Assembly: GCF_023168145.1 (NCBI RefSeq)
Contig: NZ_BQYK01000001.1
Coordinates: 643,243 to 707,242 of the forward strand
Direction: 5' to 3'
DNA: 64,000 nucleotides
Source: Sporosarcina sp. NCCP-2222
Lineage (GTDB): Bacteria; Bacillota; Bacilli; Bacillales_A; Planococcaceae
The translations under genes were made by a program, and so were the position numbers. Below the pieces are notes generated by a model that worked only from the letters and a program-made list of their open reading frames with translations, was not told where the DNA came from and made no database searches. Of this stretch, positions 58,867-64,000 are shown one piece after another. Each line of letters starts with the position of its first letter. The stretch's first letter is position 1.

Positions 58867-60108
58867 ATGATTATTATTGCTATGATTGGCTCAAAGGAAT
58901 TCTGTGAGAGAACCGTCAGGCTGCTCGATCCGAATTCGGATATTTCTCTGGTTTCTTATATATACGAGCATCCAAAAGAGGCAAAATCGATTATCCCTAC
59001 ATTAACACCTTGTGATGCCATCTTATTTTCAGGTTCCTTGCCTTATCATGTGTCGCTGGATGAACTGGAAAAACTGCAAATTCCTGCTGTTTATTTAAAA
59101 CAGAATGAGACAGCAATTGCGATGACGCTCCTCTATTTATCCACAACAAAACAAGTACAGCTGGAGGCCATTTCAATTGATATTCGCGAACCGATTCACA
59201 TGACGCATGTATTAAATGACTTGGGACAAACGGTTACTATGCCTTATATTCTTCCGATTCACCCTCAGGACTCCATTGAAACGATTACGGACTTTCACCG
59301 TTCCTTATACCGTGACGGAAAAACAGTAATGGCCGTTACGAGTATACATGCGGTTTATGAACGGCTGGCCGAGCTACAAGTACCCGCTATGAAAATGATT
59401 GACCCGGAAAGCAATATTTTGCAGACGCTGGAGGAAGCAAAACAGAAAGCACTCTTCGTACGCAGTAAGTCTTCCCAGGTTGCCGTAGGTTTGATCCGTC
59501 CCATGTCACCTCTGGATTCTCCACTTGAGGAAGCGTCCGAATTGGCAAGCTTGCTACACGGACATGTAACTACCTCTGCGAATGGACATAGTGTATTTAC
59601 TACATTAGGCAACATTGACAAGGTTGTGGCCACACCTCTTTTTCAGAAGCTTTTTCAAAGACTTTCCTCCAAAGCCCACATGGCATTTGGAGCTGGAGAA
59701 TCGACAATTGAGGCTACCCAACACGCTGAGCAAGCCCTGTCTCTAAGTCGCCGTCCTGATGAGTTCTATGTGTTGGATGGTTCCAAGCAATTACGGGGCC
59801 CTCTCCCGGATCATTTGGATGACCGAATAGACATGCAAGTGCAGAATCCGATTATGCAGGAATTGGCGGAAAAAACGAAACTAAGTCCCGCCAACATATC
59901 TAAAGTTATGCAGTTCGGGAAATTTCGGAATGCCAAACAATTTTCTGCAAATGACCTGGCTCTCTATATGAATGTGACGAGACGGACAGCAGAACGTACT
60001 ATTAAGAAAATGAGTGAATGTGGATATATTAGGATAGCTGGTGAGGAGATGACCTATAAACAAGGACGTCCCCGAGCTCTGTATGAACTGAACTTCCCGC
60101 TATGGTAA
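58867..60108 (+). CDS. Transcriptional regulator with degenerate GGDEF-like central domain and C-terminal winged helix
   Basis: A 413-residue protein without a standard family name that I know. Residues about 1-120 form a receiver-like alpha/beta domain (MIIIAMIGSKEFCERTVRLL, CDAILFSGSLPYHVSLDELE). Residues about 205-310 resemble a degenerate GGDEF or GTP-cyclohydrolase-III-like fold (SSKAHMAFGAGESTIEATQH, AEQALSLSRRPDEFYVLDGS, KQLRGPLPD). Residues about 335-413 form a winged helix (FSANDLALYMNVTRRTAERT, IKKMSECGYIRIAGEEM). AGGAGG precedes the ATG. It is divergent from the epimerase operon and convergent with nhaC; both promoters carry the same direct repeat, so it is the likely regulator of these genes. 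Confidence 0.78.
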   Translation: MIIIAMIGSKEFCERTVRLLDPNSDISLVSYIYEHPKEAKSIIPTLTPCDAILFSGSLPYHVSLDELEKLQIPAVYLKQNETAIAMTLLYLSTTKQVQLEAISIDIREPIHMTHVLNDLGQTVTMPYILPIHPQDSIETITDFHRSLYRDGKTVMAVTSIHAVYERLAELQVPAMKMIDPESNILQTLEEAKQKALFVRSKSSQVAVGLIRPMSPLDSPLEEASELASLLHGHVTTSANGHSVFTTLGNIDKVVATPLFQKLFQRLSSKAHMAFGAGESTIEATQHAEQALSLSRRPDEFYVLDGSKQLRGPLPDHLDDRIDMQVQNPIMQELAEKTKLSPANISKVMQFGKFRNAKQFSANDLALYMNVTRRTAERTIKKMSECGYIRIAGEEMTYKQGRPRALYELNFPLW

Positions 60109-60141
60109 AGAGGAAAGCCCTGTAATGGACTTTCCTCTTTT
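60107..60141. terminator. Bidirectional terminator, regulator / nhaC
   Basis: AAAGAGGAAAG pairs with CTTTCCTCTTT around a 12-nt loop, with T residues on both sides, between convergent stops. Confidence 0.82.
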
Positions 60142-60162
60142 AGTGTTGCTCTATTTCTTGTA

Positions 60163-61623
60163 TTACCTTTCCATTTGAAGCTCTTTCTCTTCCTCTATTA
60201 CGGAATTAGCTTCCGCTTCTTTTGCTTTTGCTATTTCTTCCTTTGTTAACTTAACAATCGAGAAGCCAGTCGCTGCAAAAATGAGTGATAGAATTGGAAC
60301 AGCGTAATTCAGAATAGCATATGGCCCATATTCCACCACGCCTACTCCCAACGTACCAAGGATAAAGACACCGCATGTATTCCAAGGAATAAATACGGAG
60401 GTGAGCGTTCCGCCATCTTCCAAGGCTCTCGACAAGTTCTTCGAATGAATTCCTCTTTCCTTGTAAGCCTTTGTAAACATTCTAGAAGGGACAACAATTG
60501 AGATATATTGCTCCGAACAAGAAGCATTCGTCAGGAAACAGGCAGCGATCGTGGACGCAATAAGGCTAAACGTCGATTTAATCACCTTTAATAATTGGTC
60601 CATGATTGCTTGCAACATGCCAGAATACTCGAGAATTCCACCAAATGTCATCGCAACAATCGTCATGGAAACGGTATACATCATATTATCCAAACCGCCG
60701 CCATTAAAGAGGTTGTCCACCATCGTATTGCCCGTTTCAATGGAAAAGCCGCTTTGCAACGCGCCAAGTGCACTGGACACCGTGCCCCCTTGGATAAAAA
60801 TGTGGGACATGAAGCCTAAAATGATCCCGATAAGCAATGCAGGCACCGCAGGTACTTTAGTAGCGACGAGAACGATGACCGCAAGAGGAACAAGCAATAG
60901 CCAAGGAGAGATGAGAAAACTTTCCTTTAGCACACTTGCTGTCTGAGCAATCTCATCCAACTTCATGTTTCCATCGGCAAATTTTCTACCTAGAAAACCG
61001 TAAACACCCAATGCGATCAGCAAACCGGGAATTGTCGTGTACATCATATGCTTAATATGGTCGAATAAGTCCGTTCCAGTTAGACCAGACGCCAAGTTAG
61101 TTGTATCTGAAAGCGGTGACATTTTATCTCCAAAATATGCTCCGGAGATGATGGCTCCAGCGACCATGCCGGCCGGAATCCCCATGCTCATACCGATTCC
61201 CATACCTGCCACACCGATTGTTCCCATAGTCGACCATGAGCTGCCGATGGCTAGAGAAACGATAGCACAAATAATTGCAATAGCGACAAGGAACCATGAT
61301 GGAGAAATGATTTGCAGACCGTAATAGATCATGGTAGCAACAATACCGCCACCCATCCAGGCACCAATGGTAAGGCCGACGAGCATAATGATGACGACAG
61401 CAGGAAGCGCCAAACGAATCCCTTTGTACATCATTTCCTCAATTTCTTTCCAGCTATAGCCGGCTCTCCATGCAACTAGAGCGGCCACCGTCGTACCGAC
61501 GATAAGAGGCATATGCGGTCCTTGCTCCAATTTGACGACCGTCACAAGCATGACCATAATCATAATAAAAAGCGGCAAGATGGCCATGAAAAAGCCAATT
61601 TTCTTATCTGTTCGTCTACCCAT
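60163..61623 (-). CDS. NhaC-type Na+/H+ antiporter family protein
   Basis: A 486-residue protein with about eleven to twelve helices of the NhaC family (ion transporter superfamily). Family blocks are VGLTIGAWMGGGIVATMIYY, AIGSSWSTMGTIGVAGMGIG, GAIISGAYFGDKMSPLSDTT and NLASGLTGTDLFDHIKHMMY in the first half, with STIAACFLTNASCSEQYISI and GGTLTSVFIPWNTCGVFILG in the second. The C-terminus is charged (EEIAKAKEAEANSVIEEEKE). Some members exchange organic acids or amino acids (malate/lactate, arginine/ornithine-like), and linkage with the epimerase makes a peptide or amino acid substrate possible. ATG 61623 has better spacing to GGGGGA than ATG 61629. Confidence 0.88.
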   Translation of the reverse strand: MGRRTDKKIGFFMAILPLFIMIMVMLVTVVKLEQGPHMPLIVGTTVAALVAWRAGYSWKEIEEMMYKGIRLALPAVVIIMLVGLTIGAWMGGGIVATMIYYGLQIISPSWFLVAIAIICAIVSLAIGSSWSTMGTIGVAGMGIGMSMGIPAGMVAGAIISGAYFGDKMSPLSDTTNLASGLTGTDLFDHIKHMMYTTIPGLLIALGVYGFLGRKFADGNMKLDEIAQTASVLKESFLISPWLLLVPLAVIVLVATKVPAVPALLIGIILGFMSHIFIQGGTVSSALGALQSGFSIETGNTMVDNLFNGGGLDNMMYTVSMTIVAMTFGGILEYSGMLQAIMDQLLKVIKSTFSLIASTIAACFLTNASCSEQYISIVVPSRMFTKAYKERGIHSKNLSRALEDGGTLTSVFIPWNTCGVFILGTLGVGVVEYGPYAILNYAVPILSLIFAATGFSIVKLTKEEIAKAKEAEANSVIEEEKELQMER

Positions 61624-61663
61624 ATTCATTCCCCCGATTCTAAGATGTCAAATGATTCCAAAA

Positions 61664-61682
61664 TGTCGTTATATAGTCGTTA
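61664..61682. promoter_or_regulatory. Operator-like direct repeat in the nhaC leader
   Basis: On the reverse strand TAACGACTATATAACGACA contains two TAACGAC units with an 11-bp period, located about 10 nt downstream of the nhaC -10 box. It matches the site at 58831 at 17 of 19 positions. Confidence 0.7.
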
Positions 61683-61692
61683 ATAATAGAAT

Positions 61693-61719
61693 ATTATATT
61701 TTAATTGGCAAGTTGTCAA
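61693..61719 (-). promoter_or_regulatory. nhaC promoter
   Basis: On the reverse strand TTGACA (61719-61714) and a perfect TATAAT (61698-61693) lie 15 nt apart; TAATAT two bases further gives a 17-nt spacer. The operator-like repeat follows directly downstream. Confidence 0.65.
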
Positions 61720-61817
61720 CATTTTATTGAAAGCGATTTCAGTGTTATAGTTAAAATACGCAATTTTTCTCATATGAAAAACCGTATACCGAACGTCCAA
61801 AGGAGCTGTTTCCATAC

Positions 61818-62681
61818 ATGAAAAGGGAGCATAAAAAAGAGAAATTCAGTGACCAAATGAAACGTTATTTACTAATTGCAATTGGCGCTACTTTGGCAGC
61901 TGTTGCATTGGAACTATTTCTTATACCGAATTCTGTCATCGATGGCGGCATTATCGGTATTTCCCTATTGTTGAATATCATCACCGGCATTCCCTTCGGT
62001 ATTTTGATTCTCCTCATCAACTTGCCATTTCTTTTCTTTGGATTTAAACATATCGGCAAAAGCTTCTTCGTTTCGTCGGTACTCGCCATAGCATTGTTGG
62101 CCATTATCGAGTTTCCGTTGAAATCTGTCGGACCGTTTGTAACCGACCCATTGCTCGCCACTGTGTTTGGTGGATTAATTCTAGGGGCGGGTGTAGGCTT
62201 AGTCATACGAAACGGCGGTGCGCTGGATGGAACGGAAATTCTCGGCATATTATTGACAAGACGCATACCTTTCTCGGTGGGTGAATTTGTCATGTTCTTA
62301 AATATTTTCATTTTCGGCTGGGCTGGTTTCGTCTTGACATGGGAAAAAGCGATGTATTCCATTTTGACTTACTATATCGCTTCCAAAATGATCGATATGG
62401 TCATTCAAGGCTTGGATGAAACAAAAGCGATCATCATTGTTTCAGATGAATACGAGGAGTTAAGTGAAGCGATTGTACAGAGGCTCGGACGGAGTGTAAC
62501 AAAACTTCATGGTAGAGGCGGCATTAGCGACAACGAAAAGGATGTCATTTATGTCGTAGTCACCAGGTTGGAGATTTCCAAATTGAAACAAATTGTTCGG
62601 GATGTCGATCCGACTGCCTTTGTCACAATTATGAATACTCAAGAAACACACGGAGCAACGTTTAAGTCGGCGATCCATTAA
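61818..62681 (+). CDS. YitT family membrane protein (second paralogue)
   Basis: A 287-residue paralogue of the protein at 21434. A basic cytoplasmic N-terminus ([15 protein letters not shown]) leads into about six helices ([60 protein letters not shown]), the family motif [20 protein letters not shown], and a C-terminal DUF2179 domain from about residue 205 ([40 protein letters not shown]). It lies divergent from nhaC without sharing the direct-repeat operator and has its own terminator. Function of the family is not established. Confidence 0.88.
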   Translation: MKREHKKEKFSDQMKRYLLIAIGATLAAVALELFLIPNSVIDGGIIGISLLLNIITGIPFGILILLINLPFLFFGFKHIGKSFFVSSVLAIALLAIIEFPLKSVGPFVTDPLLATVFGGLILGAGVGLVIRNGGALDGTEILGILLTRRIPFSVGEFVMFLNIFIFGWAGFVLTWEKAMYSILTYYIASKMIDMVIQGLDETKAIIIVSDEYEELSEAIVQRLGRSVTKLHGRGGISDNEKDVIYVVVTRLEISKLKQIVRDVDPTAFVTIMNTQETHGATFKSAIH

Positions 62682-62682
62682 A

Positions 62683-62716
62683 AAACGGGCGAAGCGCTAA
62701 ATGCGCCGCCCGTTTT
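62683..62716. terminator. Bidirectional terminator, yitT-like / VOC gene
   Basis: AAAACGGGCG pairs with CGCCCGTTTT, continued by GCGC/GCGC inside, between convergent stops. The run of A before and T after gives termination signals in both directions. Confidence 0.88.
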
Positions 62717-62717
62717 G

Positions 62718-63134
62718 TCATTTTTCTTCGTAGCTTAATTGCCATTCGATACCGAAACGATCTTTGACACTGCCGTAGCATTTACTGAAAAAAGTTTCTT
62801 GGAGTTCCATTTTCACATTTCCGCCCTGCTTCAGCTTTTCAAAGGAATCTTGGATGAAATCACGGTCAGCACTTTGGATGGCTAAGCTGATATTCGATCC
62901 TGCCACCACTTGTGAACCTGGAAACGTATCGGAAAACATGATCGTACTTCCGTTAATGGTCAATCTGCCATGCATGATCAATTCTTTCGCCTCGTCCGGC
63001 AAGGGATACTCAGGATTCGGCGGCGCTTCCCCAAACGTCATCAAATGGGATGTCTCTGTGTCGAATGCTTCAGAATAAAATTCGATTGCTTCCTTGCAAT
63101 TACCGTTGAATGTCAAATAGATATCGACTGCCAT
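62718..63134 (-). CDS. VOC superfamily protein (PhnB/YjdN-like)
   Basis: A 138-residue protein of the vicinal-oxygen-chelate fold (glyoxalase/bleomycin-resistance superfamily), PhnB/3-demethylubiquinone-like branch. Two beta-alpha-beta-beta-beta modules can be followed: VDIYLTFNGNCKEAIEFYSE, LIMHGRLTINGSTIMFSDT and VVAGSNISLAIQSADRDFIQ, KCYGSVKDRFGIEWQLSYEE. No specific metal-binding set or substrate could be assigned. AGGAGTG precedes the ATG. It lies 28 nt after the SLC13 gene, so the two may be co-transcribed. Confidence 0.87.
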   Translation of the reverse strand: MAVDIYLTFNGNCKEAIEFYSEAFDTETSHLMTFGEAPPNPEYPLPDEAKELIMHGRLTINGSTIMFSDTFPGSQVVAGSNISLAIQSADRDFIQDSFEKLKQGGNVKMELQETFFSKCYGSVKDRFGIEWQLSYEEK

Positions 63135-63162
63135 AATAAGCCACTCCTTTCATATAATTTCA

Positions 63163-64000
63163 TCATAACGGAAAGAGAAGCGGAATGGCAATCAGCATGA
63201 CAACAAACATAATGAATTGCAATGGAACACCCGCACGGACAAAATCTTTAAAACGATAATTGCCTGCTGTCATGACGAGTGCATTAGTTGGTGAAGCAAC
63301 AGGAGTCGAAAAGGCCATACTCGCTCCCACTGCAACAGCAATCAAATATGGATAGGGGCTGACTCCCATACTAAGCGCAGCGCTTAACCCGATTGGGGCA
63401 AATATAACCGCCGTCGCCGTGTTGCTGATAAACTGGCCAAACAGCATGGTGAGCAGGAATATCCCTCCTAATACACCAACCGGACCAATTGGGCCAAGCA
63501 GATCCACAATTCCTTCCGCCAGCATCACCATGCCACCTGTCTTTTCAAGCGCAGTTGCCATTGGAAGCATGGCTGCAATAAGAACGATGCTTTCCCAGTT
63601 GATCTGCCCGTAAGCATCATCCATATTACGGACACACCCTGTTACAATCATAAGCACGGCTCCAATTAAAACCGAAATGACAGCGGGGAATAACTCCAAG
63701 ATCATTAAACCGACTACGAGAATCATAATTGCCCCCGCAATCATCGCTTTTCCACTTGCAGCAGCAGCCCCCGCATGTTCCTTCGGCTGGCCGATGACTA
63801 CGACATCTTTCGTTTCCTTGGCTAGCAGTTCAATGGAATCCCAAGCACCTTGGATCAACAGCGAATCCCCGAAACGCAGACGCTGCTTCGTCATATCACG
63901 GACTACATACTCCCCTTGCCTGTTTAAGCCGATTATGTTGACATTGTATTTTTCACGGAACCCGATTCCGCGTATGGATTCATTAATAAAGCTTGAATGC
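63163..64000 (-). CDS. SLC13/DASS-type permease with RCK_C domain, C-terminal part (cut by window edge)
   Basis: About 278 C-terminal residues lie in the window; the gene continues beyond position 64000, so an internal ATG at 63894 is not the start. The visible part begins inside an RCK_C (TrkA-C) domain: SSFINESIRGIGFREKYNVN, IIGLNRQGEYVVRDMTKQRL, FGDSLLIQGAWDSIELLAKE. It is followed by a C-terminal permease half of about six to eight helices (AMIAGAIMILVVGLMILELF, SIVLIAAMLPMATALEKTGG, FISNTATAVIFAPIGLSAAL, FSTPVASPTNALVMTAGNYR). The SNTATAVIFAP and SPTNALVMTAG blocks mark the SLC13/CitT ion-transporter family; sulfate, phosphate or dicarboxylates are possible substrates. Confidence 0.88.
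   Translation of the reverse strand, partial: HSSFINESIRGIGFREKYNVNIIGLNRQGEYVVRDMTKQRLRFGDSLLIQGAWDSIELLAKETKDVVVIGQPKEHAGAAAASGKAMIAGAIMILVVGLMILELFPAVISVLIGAVLMIVTGCVRNMDDAYGQINWESIVLIAAMLPMATALEKTGGMVMLAEGIVDLLGPIGPVGVLGGIFLLTMLFGQFISNTATAVIFAPIGLSAALSMGVSPYPYLIAVAVGASMAFSTPVASPTNALVMTAGNYRFKDFVRAGVPLQFIMFVVMLIAIPLLFPL

Overview
The window looks like chromosomal DNA of a moderate-GC, endospore-forming Bacillales bacterium, most likely a Planococcaceae member such as Sporosarcina. This rests on gene content: SspH, a CotF-like coat protein, a SleL/YaaH-type cortex glucosaminidase, a LytH-type endopeptidase, an AbrB/Abh regulator, the HisZ plus short-HisG pair, S-box and T-box leaders, and sigma-G-type promoters. 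No rRNA, tRNA, CRISPR array, prophage or transposase gene was seen.

Layout. 1-3.4 kb: start of a leftward histidine operon (hisZ-hisG-hisD-hisB) with histidinol-phosphatase hisJ divergent. 4.3-9.6 kb: a leftward five-gene operon (large single-pass DUF6583-like protein, two ABC-2 permeases, ATPase, YdcF-like protein). 10-13.3 kb: argG behind ARG-box-like sites, a 21-nt periodic repeat array, and gdhA. 13.5-19.8 kb: a short membrane ORF with its own promoter and terminator, a spore cortex lytic enzyme, a CotF-like gene, a pseudouridine synthase, a HAD phosphatase, an SMR efflux pair with its TetR repressor and two matching operators, and a DUF421 protein. 20-21.3 kb: metA behind a SAM-I riboswitch with a very large P4 domain. 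21.4-30.9 kb: YitT-type membrane protein, abh, ugpQ, thioredoxin, XRE-cupin regulator, DUF819 transporter, M19 dipeptidase, lytH, S9A peptidase, DUF3231. 31-36 kb: serine biosynthesis (phosphoserine-type aminotransferase and serA) behind two tandem serine T-boxes, then a lipoprotein and a HAD hydrolase. 36-45 kb: catalase, thpR, corA, sspH, a TSUP exporter, GNAT, a chemoreceptor, and an Ala/Gly:cation symporter. 45-50 kb: a sigma-factor/membrane-protein/ABC-transporter operon. 50-56 kb: a HelD helicase and two tandem chemoreceptors. 56.3-57 kb: a gene-free, hairpin-rich repeat element with terminal inverted repeats. 57-62 kb: dipeptide epimerase, GNAT, an unusual regulator and an NhaC-type antiporter, linked by a shared operator-like direct repeat. 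62-64 kb: a second YitT protein, a VOC protein and the C-terminal part of an SLC13/RCK_C permease.

The most interesting items are the enlarged metA S-box, the self-contained sigma-factor/ABC operon, the regulon defined by the TAACGAC-N4-TAACGAC repeat (epimerase/regulator and nhaC promoters), the tandem AGC-specific T-boxes, and the MITE-like element near 56.6 kb. All functions are inferred from reading the sequence; no database search was run.
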